From a virus, in IMG/VR virus record IMGVR_UViG_3300009703_002664, positions 1 through 43,161 of that record: a stretch of DNA of 43,161 bases. One strand, given 5' to 3'. A model generated the notes under the pieces. It was not told the origin of the DNA. It worked only from the letters and a program-made list of their open reading frames with translations, and searched no databases. The position numbers were made by a program, and so were the translations under genes. Positions 22,831-30,480 of this stretch are shown in pieces. Position 1 is the first letter of the stretch; each line of letters begins with the position of its first letter.

Positions 22831-23756
22831 GGTTTAGATATCCCAAGTTCCTTATATAAATCATCGAACATATAATCTAAAGGATTTTCTAATTTTTTAA
22901 CTCGCTGTAAGTTATCCTTGACTGCAGTCATTTTACTTAAATATAATTCTTTACTCAATTGCTTTAAATTGAAATCCGGTTCAAGAAATATAATACCATC
23001 CTCATTGAAGAAATGAGTAATCTTTTTAGAACCCCAATAAATCGGTATAGTTCCTGTAGCAAAGCAGTCTAAAACTTTTTCTGTAATCCATACATCAGTT
23101 CTTGCATTTTCTACTACCACCGAAAACATATAATCACAAAGTCCCTCTTCTTTAGTTTCGATTGTTAAATTATCTTCAGGTCCTGCTCCTCCTCTAGTTC
23201 TATCCTTTCCAAATAAATTAAACCTCCCTACATTTTCTGGATCTCTTTCTTGTTTCCTCAATTTATCTACCCAAGTGCATCTTATTCTTTGCCCCTCGGT
23301 CATTTGCTTGAGCGAAGCAATCATAGAACACATGTGAGTTTTCGGATATATCTTGGGGTCTTTAATCCAAAAACCATTACCCAATAAAAACTTAAATTTT
23401 GTTGGATCAGTTCGAACTAGATCGTAGTCATGGGTGTATAGGTATTTAAATCCGTCACCCCCAAACCAATGAGAAAGGTTGTTTGCAACTTTATCATAGT
23501 GCTGACCATGAAGTTCCCTTGGTTCTTGAATCCAACCGATCTTAGTTCCCGTTTTCCCGTGCTTATGAACTTCATGAAATGCGTCACTTGTGAATAAATC
23601 GAAAACCCCTTCACCCGCATGAGGACCATGTAGTCCCGGAAGTATTTCAACTGTTTTTGCTACTTTTCCGGCAACTGCATTACAACCCGCGCTATGTCCG
23701 TTGCCCTTACATTTATCCCAATAGTTTATTTTGATTCTATTTTGTGGTGCTGACAA
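22821..23756 (-). CDS. GT10 family (fucosyltransferase-like) glycosyltransferase
   Basis: 311 residues. The C-terminal signature of alpha-1,3-fucosyltransferases is clear: FSVVVENARTDVWITEKVLD followed by GTIPIYWGSKKI (about 211-246), matching the family pattern E-N-x5-T-E-K ... I-P-I-Y-W-G. The donor would be GDP-fucose or a related sugar. The start is TTG at 23756, strongly supported by GGGGAGGGG just upstream inside the cyclase gene. It is the last gene of the amyloid/cyclase operon and could modify a surface glycan or the secreted proteins; this is inferred. Confidence 0.82.
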   Translation of the reverse strand: MSAPQNRIKINYWDKCKGNGHSAGCNAVAGKVAKTVEILPGLHGPHAGEGVFDLFTSDAFHEVHKHGKTGTKIGWIQEPRELHGQHYDKVANNLSHWFGGDGFKYLYTHDYDLVRTDPTKFKFLLGNGFWIKDPKIYPKTHMCSMIASLKQMTEGQRIRCTWVDKLRKQERDPENVGRFNLFGKDRTRGGAGPEDNLTIETKEEGLCDYMFSVVVENARTDVWITEKVLDCFATGTIPIYWGSKKITHFFNEDGIIFLEPDFNLKQLSKELYLSKMTAVKDNLQRVKKLENPLDYMFDDLYKELGISKPQL

Positions 23757-25758
23757 ATTCCCCTCCCCAATTTTCGGGAAGAGGTGTGGTCTTATATTTC
23801 TCTATCCGTTCAATCATCATATCATAATATCCTGAAAGTTTTTCATCAAACTCCCCAGCTAATTCTATTGCAAACTGCCTAGCGTTTGCCCAATCCTGAG
23901 CGCGATATCTCTCCAAAAATATCTTATGTAGTTTTGTATCGTAAGTCTTATCTAAAATCGTATATATTGCAACAGGTTTTGTTTTGCCCTTAACCACCAA
24001 TAAATCTAATTCTATACAGGGATACTCAGGAAGTTGCTTTACTGTTTCTTCACCAAGAATAATATCAACTGAATATGATTTACTTTGACCTTCAAGGCGA
24101 GCAGCTAAATTAACCGAGTCGCCAAGGCATGTATAATCGAAACGCTGATCACTACCCATATTGCCGACCACAACACTACCAGTGTTGATCCCAATACCCA
24201 TTCCAAATGGCGGGGTTCCTTCCACTGAAACTTCATCATTAAATTCCTCCAATCGTTTCATCATTGTTAAAGCCGTATCAACCGATTTCTTAGCATGATC
24301 CGTATCATCAAGCGGAGCATTCCAAAATGCCATCTGAGCGTCACCAATATATTTATCGATAGTACCATTATTCCCTAGTATGCTTTCTGACATAGCAGTC
24401 ATATATCGATTCATTATTTTTGTTAAACCTTGGACATCTTTACCATAATGCTCAGATATAGTAGTGAAACCTCGCACGTCGGTAAACATAATAGAAAGAT
24501 CCCTAGTTTCACCACCAAGTTTCAACAGGTCTGGATCTTTCTGTAATTTCTCAACCATATCGGGAGAAAGATATGTTCCGAATTGCTTTTTAATTTGTTG
24601 CTTGAGGCGATATTCTTCCATAAACCGAAGGAACGAAGCAATTGCCCAAGCAACAAATATAGTTATTACAGGATAAGACCAATCTATTAAATAACTATGA
24701 TTAACGAAAAGATAATGACTAGTGTAATATGCACCGCCTAATGTTAACGGTAGAAGAACCGCACCAAAATACCACTTCAAAGTAAGAACTACAGCACAAA
24801 CAATCAGAGCTAATATAAAAGAAACACCCAGCTCGCTTAAATCTGTCCAAAATGGTCTAGAAATATTTCTTCCCGTCATCATAGTTGCAAGAGCAGAACC
24901 GATAAAATCGTGCGAGTGAATAACTCCTACAGGAGTTGTTACGGGATTGTCCAATCCTGTCGCAGTCATACTCAATATTACTATTTTCCCCTTGATGTCT
25001 GGAAGTTTTTCATGCAACGCATGTACAGGAGTTTTCCATTTAAAATCTAACCATATACTCCCATGCGGATCTGTTTTAATAATTTTATATTTTGGTATTC
25101 TAACAGCTTCTACACCAGCAATACCAGTTTTCATCTGATAAGATATATCACCTGCCGCCATTCGTAGGACTTCCAAACTGATAGAAGGATATACTTCATC
25201 CCCAACTGCAATTACCAGAGGCATACGTCTCACCACGCCATCTTTCTCAGGTGCAATAATCATCATCCCGACAGCATTTGCATTTTTAGCAAGTTCTGGT
25301 ATTGGTCCAAGAGCACCACTATATTGGTACACCCAACCTTTCCACGGTTGACCTACCTTTGCGACTCCTCTTGTCACACCGGAACTGCTATTATCATTAG
25401 TTGGAATTTGCCCTATGATTGTAGGACTACGTTTTAATGTTTTTGCGAGAACTGCGTCTTTTCCGAATCTGTCCTTGTCTGCAAAAAGGATGGGAAGTAC
25501 AACCAAACCAGCACCTTGCTGATACAGTTTGATAATTTCTGTGGACAGTGTACTTCTGTCCCATGGCCATTGACCTCGTTTTTTGATAGTTTCATTATTA
25601 ATTTCTACTGTTACCAGATTTGAAAGTGACTGTGTAACTTGATTGCGCTGATGTTGATCTAGTGCTTTCATTCGCACCATATCTAAAAACCAAGGGTCTG
25701 AATAGCGAATGCCACATAAGACTAATATAACTAAGATAGATACAATCCATTTTTTCAT
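23737..25758 (-). CDS. CHASE2-domain class III adenylate/guanylate cyclase
   Basis: 673 residues: N-terminal membrane anchor (about 5-20), extracytoplasmic CHASE2 sensor domain (about 30-300), three membrane helices (about 308-385), then a class III nucleotide cyclase domain (about 410-600). The metal-binding Asp are in IMFTDVRGF (about 426) and KYIGDAQMAFW (about 474). The DYTCLGDSVNLAARLE block (about 540-556) holds the purine-site and transition-state Asn and Arg. All key residues are present, so it should make cAMP or cGMP. Full-length CHASE2 cyclases are bacterial membrane sensors and very unusual in phages. It follows the FecR and curlin genes with a 1-base gap, as in bacterial FecR-CHASE2 clusters. 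Confidence 0.88.
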   Translation of the reverse strand: MKKWIVSILVILVLCGIRYSDPWFLDMVRMKALDQHQRNQVTQSLSNLVTVEINNETIKKRGQWPWDRSTLSTEIIKLYQQGAGLVVLPILFADKDRFGKDAVLAKTLKRSPTIIGQIPTNDNSSSGVTRGVAKVGQPWKGWVYQYSGALGPIPELAKNANAVGMMIIAPEKDGVVRRMPLVIAVGDEVYPSISLEVLRMAAGDISYQMKTGIAGVEAVRIPKYKIIKTDPHGSIWLDFKWKTPVHALHEKLPDIKGKIVILSMTATGLDNPVTTPVGVIHSHDFIGSALATMMTGRNISRPFWTDLSELGVSFILALIVCAVVLTLKWYFGAVLLPLTLGGAYYTSHYLFVNHSYLIDWSYPVITIFVAWAIASFLRFMEEYRLKQQIKKQFGTYLSPDMVEKLQKDPDLLKLGGETRDLSIMFTDVRGFTTISEHYGKDVQGLTKIMNRYMTAMSESILGNNGTIDKYIGDAQMAFWNAPLDDTDHAKKSVDTALTMMKRLEEFNDEVSVEGTPPFGMGIGINTGSVVVGNMGSDQRFDYTCLGDSVNLAARLEGQSKSYSVDIILGEETVKQLPEYPCIELDLLVVKGKTKPVAIYTILDKTYDTKLHKIFLERYRAQDWANARQFAIELAGEFDEKLSGYYDMMIERIEKYKTTPLPENWGGEFVSTTK

Positions 25759-25759
25759 C

Positions 25760-26572
25760 CTAATTGCCTTGTGTTACTGAAACAGTACAACCCCCACTAG
25801 TATAACAATTTTGTGTTAAAGAATATGATTGATTAGTATTGCCTCTTTGTGTAAGTGTTATATCAGTATGTTCAGAACCATATAGATTAACAACAGCGGT
25901 ATGATCCCCATCTCCCTTTTGCATAACCTCTTGCTCTCCACCATCCGTTCTGATATCCATTCTTAAATCTTTATTCCCATTTCCTTTTTGAGTGACAAAG
26001 GTATCGTTGTTATCACCACCATAATAATATATCTGTGCATAGTGGTCAGCATTTCCTGTTCCTGTTTCTTGTCCTATCTTTAGATTGTTACCATGTGCAT
26101 GTATATCTATGTTGATTGTATGACCACCATATTCAGAATTGGGTGTAGTGCCAGAACACGTTGTATCTGTGCTACTAGAAAATGTTGCACCCTGACAAGC
26201 ATGAACAATATTGTTATTGCCAGGCATATGAAAACCTATTCGATTGGAATCTGAACCTGTAGTATTGGTCTGTTCAAACTTAAGATCATTATTCGTACCA
26301 TCTAAATCACCGCCCCAAGATTTTCCAGATCCCCAATAAGAGACCCAACTTACTGTGTTATTATTTCCTACTTGATCAATATCAATTGTATTATCGTCAT
26401 GTGCTATACTAAGATCAACAGAATTATCATTACCATCCTGATTGATGGTTAATGTTAAATCGTCAGCAGTTCCAACCTGTTCGATGTTTATGCTATTACC
26501 TGCATAGGCAATACTACTCAGACTGAAAAATAACAACAGTGTTGTCAATATCGTCTTTAGTTGAAAATTCAT
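25760..26572 (-). CDS. Curlin-repeat amyloid subunit-like protein 2
   Basis: 270 residues. A Sec signal peptide (MNFQLKTILTTLLLFFSLSS to about AYA-23) is followed by many curlin-type repeats of the form I-x-Q-x-G-x-x-N: NIEQVGTADD, TINQDGNDN, DIDQVGNNN, VTQKGNGN, VMQKGDGD, TLTQRGNTN, and VSVTQGN at the C-terminus. CsgA/CsgB subunits have the same Q-x-G-x-x-N pattern and polymerise outside the cell through the CsgG pore. The repeats are less regular than in CsgA, with a Cys pair in the middle and another near the end. The first 59 nt lie inside the end of the FecR gene in another frame. Confidence 0.8.
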   Translation of the reverse strand: MNFQLKTILTTLLLFFSLSSIAYAGNSINIEQVGTADDLTLTINQDGNDNSVDLSIAHDDNTIDIDQVGNNNTVSWVSYWGSGKSWGGDLDGTNNDLKFEQTNTTGSDSNRIGFHMPGNNNIVHACQGATFSSSTDTTCSGTTPNSEYGGHTINIDIHAHGNNLKIGQETGTGNADHYAQIYYYGGDNNDTFVTQKGNGNKDLRMDIRTDGGEQEVMQKGDGDHTAVVNLYGSEHTDITLTQRGNTNQSYSLTQNCYTSGGCTVSVTQGN

Positions 26573-27602
26573 TGACGGGAATTCCTCCCTGAGTTAAATT
26601 AATTTCGTATCCATAATCATTATTTAGTATGAGATCGATAGTGCTATTTCCAAAGTAACGAATGATTCTAGTTTCGTTCCCATCTATAATCGTGTTCACT
26701 TGACTGATTTTATTAAATCCTGACGTTCTACCATCTATATGCTCGTCACCCCTTTTCTTTTTATCTAATGCGGTAACTAATTGATCTAGAATATTTAACA
26801 ATAAATCAACATCTAAAGGATTAACATCTAACAAACCAAACTCTAACTCATCTTCGTCTAATTGATTTTCATCCAAGTCTTTAAATTCTAATAAATCTAT
26901 ATCAAGAAGATTCTTAATATTCTTACTATCTTTAACAAGAGCAATTATCTTTTCTTTTGGCGGTTTAATAATCAGCAAATTATTAATTTGATCTATTGTG
27001 AGATCAAGGACAACAGGTTTAGACGGATTTGTTTCAGAAGTGCCTACCATCGTAGACTGAAATGCTTGAGTAAGAATAACTTGCCCCGCATCACTCTCTA
27101 CTGAAATTTCACCAACTGAACCATCTTTATTAGGTAAAAGAATAACAAGAGATCTACCAACCTCATCAACGGTCATACTGAAAGCTGTACCGCGAACACC
27201 TATTCTTGCAGTGGGTGTACGGATATCAACATTTTGTTGATTTAATTTTGCAATATTACCACTAGCATATCTCACCGTTCCAAGAGCGATGTTCATAACT
27301 AACTTCGACCCTGTACGAGAATTAGGGTCATATACAAACTCATCAATTATCAAAGAACTGTGAGAACTCACAGCGACATTAGTATCATCAATAAATCTGA
27401 TACCAACGTCGCCCTTCCCTGTTCTTACATTATCCTTAAATTTAATTCCAGAACCCTTCTCTAGAATTGTCGATTTTCCTGACCTTTCTACAGAAGCGTT
27501 GCCTTTATGCTTTACTACATTACCAATACTTGCATACGCTGTGCTGGCAAATATTATAAAACTAATCGTCCACAGTAACCGTAACACTATGACCAGCTCC
27601 AT
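26514..27602 (-). CDS. FecR-domain exported protein
   Basis: 362 residues. A signal peptide (VLRLLWTISFIIFASTAYA, about 6-24) is followed by a FecR domain (about 25-165) with the typical FKDNVRTGKGDVGIRF and VDIRTPTARIGVRGTAF stretches. A middle region is a run of Leu-Asp-rich units (about 235-275, DLLEFKDLDENQLDEDELEF type). The C-terminus has a curlin-like INLTQGG. FecR domains occur in envelope sensors and S-layer-like proteins and are often next to CHASE2 cyclases. Here it lies between two curlin-repeat genes, so it may be a minor fibre component or sensor. The start overlaps curlin 1 by 41 nt. Confidence 0.82.
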   Translation of the reverse strand: MELVIVLRLLWTISFIIFASTAYASIGNVVKHKGNASVERSGKSTILEKGSGIKFKDNVRTGKGDVGIRFIDDTNVAVSSHSSLIIDEFVYDPNSRTGSKLVMNIALGTVRYASGNIAKLNQQNVDIRTPTARIGVRGTAFSMTVDEVGRSLVILLPNKDGSVGEISVESDAGQVILTQAFQSTMVGTSETNPSKPVVLDLTIDQINNLLIIKPPKEKIIALVKDSKNIKNLLDIDLLEFKDLDENQLDEDELEFGLLDVNPLDVDLLLNILDQLVTALDKKKRGDEHIDGRTSGFNKISQVNTIIDGNETRIIRYFGNSTIDLILNNDYGYEINLTQGGIPVNEFSTKDDIDNTVVIFQSE

Positions 27603-28251
27603 TGGTTGTCATGACAACAGTGGAATCATGAGCACCATCTTGTGTAATTGCAAATGTACCAGATGAACCAGTATGAGACAATGTAGTATCATGATCTCCA
27701 GCACCAGCATGAGTTGTTGTCACTGTATTGCTACTTCCTGATATAGTAACACTAGTCACTTTCTTATCATCACCAATCATTGTTGCTGTACTGTTCTCAT
27801 TAATAGTAACAGTGTTGCTATCTCCTGTGGCAACAAGGTCAATATCTGCATCACCAGATGCAGCAGTTTTACCCACGTTTACAGTAGTTGTATTAGAACT
27901 ACCAGTAATGGTTTGTATAATACTGTTATCAGCAGCTGCAGAGTTTTCACCAACCGATACTGTAGATGTATTACTATTACCCTCTTGTTTAAGAGTTATC
28001 GTTTGATCAGCACCAACAACAGATGCAGCAATTGTATTAGTGTTACCAATTTGGTCTATATCCAATGTTTGATTATCACCTGTATGTGTCGCAACTGTAC
28101 CTGAAACACCATACTTATTGGTTTGACCATCTTGATTGATATTTGCTGTAAAACTTGCACCAGACTGAGTGATATAAACATCACTTGCTAATGCCACATT
28201 CGTTCCCATCATCAGCATACCCATAATAAAACTAAGTATGCGTTTTCGCAT
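27562..28251 (-). CDS. Curlin-repeat amyloid subunit-like protein 1
   Basis: 229 residues. A signal peptide (MRKRILSFIMGMLMMGTNVALA) is followed by repeats with the curlin spacing: YITQSGASF, NINQDGQTN, DIDQIGNTNTI, TLKQEGNSN. The C-terminal half changes to Ser/Thr-rich units (G-S-S-N-T and G-D-S-N-T) that keep the Asn/Thr ladder but lose most of the Gln, as in diverged or nucleator-type subunits. It starts one base into the stop of csgG (TAATG). It should be exported and assembled by CsgG/CsgF. No CsgE or CsgC is seen in the window. Confidence 0.8.
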   Translation of the reverse strand: MRKRILSFIMGMLMMGTNVALASDVYITQSGASFTANINQDGQTNKYGVSGTVATHTGDNQTLDIDQIGNTNTIAASVVGADQTITLKQEGNSNTSTVSVGENSAAADNSIIQTITGSSNTTTVNVGKTAASGDADIDLVATGDSNTVTINENSTATMIGDDKKVTSVTISGSSNTVTTTHAGAGDHDTTLSHTGSSGTFAITQDGAHDSTVVMTTNGAGHSVTVTVDD

Positions 28252-29051
28252 TATTCTTCCTCCTCTGTTTCTTTAAATTCCCATAGTCCATTTTTGGCAC
28301 CTTTTTCTATTAATTCGCATATAGATTGTTCTATAGCTTTTATAACAGCATAACTTACGGATTCATTTTCAGTAAATCCTACTTCTGTTTCTAACAGTTT
28401 AGTTCCCATATCTAAGAATTTAAATACACTACCAGTTAATCTATAGCTCAATATTGTTTTCTCAGCACTCACTGCTAATAAAACTTCTCCTGTTTGGACT
28501 GAAACTAATCTCAATCCGACAGATACAACATCCCTTCTATATTCATCATTAATTCCTATACCAAGATAACGAGCACCACTTCCTCCGGTTTCTATATTAG
28601 TATCATATCCTACAATTCCACCCTCTATCAAGACACCAGCAAACAGAAGTGGTTTTATTTTCTTTGCCTTTTCTCCTTCATACGTTGAACGTGTGCTTCG
28701 GATTATTTGTCGTTCTTTTACTAAGTTATCTAATCCAACTCGTTCTAATACCTGAAACCATTCGCCTCTTCCTGCACTTTTTAATGCTTGAATTAACCAT
28801 ATTTCTGGAGCTTGGGTAACAGCAGAACTCAGCAACGCAACACTTGAACTAGGTTTCCTTTGACCAGTATTATCCGTAAATTTGTAGACCGCTATTGTCA
28901 CCTTCCGTTTGGGTGGAGGGTAATCTGCCAGTTTATTGACGAGAGGTTTTACTATGGTTGTTGGTTGTTCTATCTCCTCTACAGTAGCACAACCGACAAC
29001 ACTAAAAAGTAAAATCGCCGATAGGAACGGTAATAACAGTTTGACTGCCAT
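28251..29051 (-). CDS. csgG: CsgG-like curli secretion channel lipoprotein
   Basis: 266 residues from ATG 29051. A lipobox gives Cys21 (LLFSVVGC). The body aligns with E. coli CsgG in many blocks: VAVYKFTDNTGQRKPS (CsgG VSVYNIQDETGQFKPY), VLERVGLDNLVKERQIIR (PLERQGLQNLLNERKIIR), VEGGIVGYDTNIETGGSGARYLGIG (its full counterpart is present in CsgG), KTILSYRLTGSVFKF, ETEVGFTENE. CsgG forms the nonameric outer-membrane pore that exports curlin. The first 50 nt overlap the csgF 3' end in another frame. Presence of the pore in a phage implies a Gram-negative host envelope. Confidence 0.93.
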   Translation of the reverse strand: MAVKLLLPFLSAILLFSVVGCATVEEIEQPTTIVKPLVNKLADYPPPKRKVTIAVYKFTDNTGQRKPSSSVALLSSAVTQAPEIWLIQALKSAGRGEWFQVLERVGLDNLVKERQIIRSTRSTYEGEKAKKIKPLLFAGVLIEGGIVGYDTNIETGGSGARYLGIGINDEYRRDVVSVGLRLVSVQTGEVLLAVSAEKTILSYRLTGSVFKFLDMGTKLLETEVGFTENESVSYAVIKAIEQSICELIEKGAKNGLWEFKETEEEE

Positions 29052-29457
29052 TTGGATCAACTATTGTTAGAGTTACATTTTCGCTATCCTTCAGATAACT
29101 TATCGTTGTACCTTCAAAGGTAACAGAACCTTCTGTACCTGAATCTTCACCAAACATACTATCAACCAACTGTTTAGACAGCTGGGCATATATCCGAGAT
29201 TCTACATTTTTCATAAATTTTGCGAGATTAGTGTTAGCTGCATCTCTAGCAGCTTGCCTGGCATCAGCAGCTTTTTTATCTTCTATTGCTTTATTTCTCG
29301 TGAACTCCTGATTTTCAATAGTCATCACGTGTGCACTGTATCCCTGCCCACTAAATGCAGGAGATTTGAAAGAATGCGTTAATTGACCAGCTTTTAATCC
29401 ATTCGCAGCGTTTAATAATAACAAAACCATGATAAAAGTGCCGACTGAATGAGTCAT
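29002..29457 (-). CDS. csgF: CsgF-like curli assembly factor
   Basis: 151 residues with a signal peptide (about 1-23, MVLLLLNAANGLKAG). The mature N-terminus QLTHSFKSPAFSG corresponds to CsgF TMTFQFRNPNFGG, the segment that in E. coli inserts in the CsgG pore. A helical linker rich in Ala/Arg/Asp (about 55-90) leads to SQTVITVPIGDF at the end, like CsgF STIQVSGL. CsgF caps the pore and couples secretion to fibre nucleation. It is the first gene of the operon, with AAGGTG six bases from the ATG, directly behind the late promoter at 29490-29497. Confidence 0.85.
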   Translation of the reverse strand: MTHSVGTFIMVLLLLNAANGLKAGQLTHSFKSPAFSGQGYSAHVMTIENQEFTRNKAIEDKKAADARQAARDAANTNLAKFMKNVESRIYAQLSKQLVDSMFGEDSGTEGSVTFEGTTISYLKDSENVTLTIVDPNGSQTVITVPIGDFTF

Positions 29458-29489
29458 ATCTGCACCTTTTCATTGTTAAAAGAACGAAC

Positions 29490-29497
29490 TATTTATA
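29490..29497 (-). promoter_or_regulatory. T4-type late promoter TATAAATA in front of the amyloid operon
   Basis: The minus strand carries a perfect TATAAATA, preceded by AA and followed by GTTCG, 33 bp upstream of the csgF ATG. Expected start near 29484. It overlaps nothing but the last bases before the SprT stop (29499). It implies that CsgF, CsgG, curlins, FecR and cyclase are made late, with virion genes. Confidence 0.82.
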
Positions 29498-29498
29498 T

Positions 29499-29789
29499 TT
29501 ACAGTTCGTATCCAACTTCTTTTGCTACCTTTTTAAATTTTGTGAATGATCTTCCGTGGTCTGGTTCTTTATCCAAAATTTGTATCTGATATAAATGAAC
29601 CAGTTCGTGTGCTATAGTCGTAGCACAATCAGTTGCTGTTGGAAAACGATCTGATAGACCAATGATAGGGAACGGATCATCTATCTCCTGAAGGCAATAT
29701 CCCCACTCGGTATCGAGTTTTTCAATCACAATATCAACTTGTTTAAGGTTGAGCGCGTCATCAAAAAGTAGTGAATTGATGCGCTTCAT
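29499..29789 (-). CDS. SprT-like zinc metallopeptidase
   Basis: 96 residues containing IAHELVHLYQIQ (about 60-71), the HExxH of SprT-like proteins. A downstream HGRSFTKFKKVAKEVGY fits the family's third His and C-terminal helix. It has no signal peptide, so it acts in the cytoplasm. Its stop lies two bases from the late promoter. Family members cleave DNA-protein crosslinks or act in recombination; the substrate here is unknown. Confidence 0.75.
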   Translation of the reverse strand: MKRINSLLFDDALNLKQVDIVIEKLDTEWGYCLQEIDDPFPIIGLSDRFPTATDCATTIAHELVHLYQIQILDKEPDHGRSFTKFKKVAKEVGYEL

Positions 29790-29844
29790 TGTTTCTCTGA
29801 CTACACTTTCAGTGGGATAAAAAATTTGCCTTCTCCTCTCGTTG

Positions 29845-30018
29845 CTATGCTAAATATGCAAGACCAAAAAGAACAATGAAACAGACAATCGATCCCGCTA
29901 AGAGAATGACCATCCCTTTCATCATTACTTTAAACGATCTAATGGGGTGACGGATTAAATAGCAGGTCGCAAGACCAACACCGAATATAACCAACAGGAA
30001 TGTTAAGATAGCGACCAT
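29845..30018 (-). CDS. Small two-helix membrane protein (57 aa)
   Basis: ATG 30018 lies inside the end of the 58-aa gene (overlap 16 nt); stop TAG at 29845. Two membrane helices (about 2-22, MVAILTFLLVIFGVG type, and about 35-57, MVILLAGSIVCFIVLFGLAY) are joined by a short basic loop (IRHPIRSFK). This hairpin layout is that of small class II holins or inner-membrane regulators. No homologue recognised. A 55-bp gap (29790-29844) follows, in which I see nothing. Confidence 0.55.
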   Translation of the reverse strand: MVAILTFLLVIFGVGLATCYLIRHPIRSFKVMMKGMVILLAGSIVCFIVLFGLAYLA

Positions 30019-30179
30019 TCTTCCAATCCGTTCAGAAAATCAGTGCAATCCTGTAGGGGAATTTCCTCTACCCCAACAACAGGAACATCGGCACCTACAT
30101 TGTAAGTCGAAATCAGATACTCCTTTAGAGTATATGGGATTTCATTATGATCCATGAAATCATATCGTTTATATGGCAT
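30003..30179 (-). CDS. Small acidic protein (58 aa)
   Basis: ATG 30179 overlaps the TGA of the upstream gene (TGATG); the stop at 30003 lies inside the next gene. The product begins MPYKRYDFMDHNEI, is acidic and soluble, and has one Cys. No domain recognised. Coupling on both sides supports it as a gene. Confidence 0.55.
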   Translation of the reverse strand: MPYKRYDFMDHNEIPYTLKEYLISTYNVGADVPVVGVEEIPLQDCTDFLNGLEEWSLS

Positions 30180-30415
30180 CAATCTGCCTCTTTTAAAAGT
30201 TCTGGTTCAAAAATCCCTATCATCATGTACTCAAGATTTTCAAAAATCCCTAGTTCAATTTCACTCACTTTGGTCAGGTCAATAACCTCACCTCTTAAAA
30301 TCCGTTCATTCAAAACTGCTCGCTTCTCATCATCAGCGTCAAAAGCTCTCAAGTCATCACGCGTGGCGTTGGTTGTAAGTTCAACTATGGTGTTTTCAAA
30401 TCTTCGTACGTTCAT
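30179..30415 (-). CDS. Hypothetical acidic protein (78 aa)
   Basis: The ATG at 30415 is preferred to the one at 30442, which lies at the predicted transcription start and has no ribosome site; GAGAGAGA precedes 30415. The product begins MNVRRFENTIVELTTNATRD, is acidic and helical, and has no recognised family. It is first behind the promoter at 30449-30477, and the two small genes after it are coupled. Confidence 0.6.
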   Translation of the reverse strand: MNVRRFENTIVELTTNATRDDLRAFDADDEKRAVLNERILRGEVIDLTKVSEIELGIFENLEYMMIGIFEPELLKEAD

Positions 30416-30448
30416 ATCAGTCTCTCTCTCATTTCCAATCATAGGTTC

Positions 30449-30477
30449 ATTCTACCCTAAAAAGCCACAATTGTCAA
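30449..30477 (-). promoter_or_regulatory. Early sigma70-type promoter
   Basis: Minus strand TTGACA (30477-30472), 17-bp spacer starting ATTG, TAGAAT (30454-30449), with AGCC/GGCT flanks. Expected start near 30442. It serves the small-gene cluster 30415-29845 and probably SprT. The upstream gene's stop (30481) is four bases from the -35 box. Confidence 0.82.
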
Positions 30478-30480
30478 GGG

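Noticed and set aside
22853-22861. TATAAATC-like string on the plus strand near 22855 as a late promoter
   Set aside because: It differs from TATAAATA at the last base, lies inside the GT10 gene and has no plus-strand gene after it.
25760-28251. Repeat-rich DNA in the curlin genes as a possible CRISPR-like or tandem DNA repeat array
   Set aside because: The repetition is at protein level (Q-x-G-x-x-N) with diverged codons. There are no equal-length DNA repeats or spacers.
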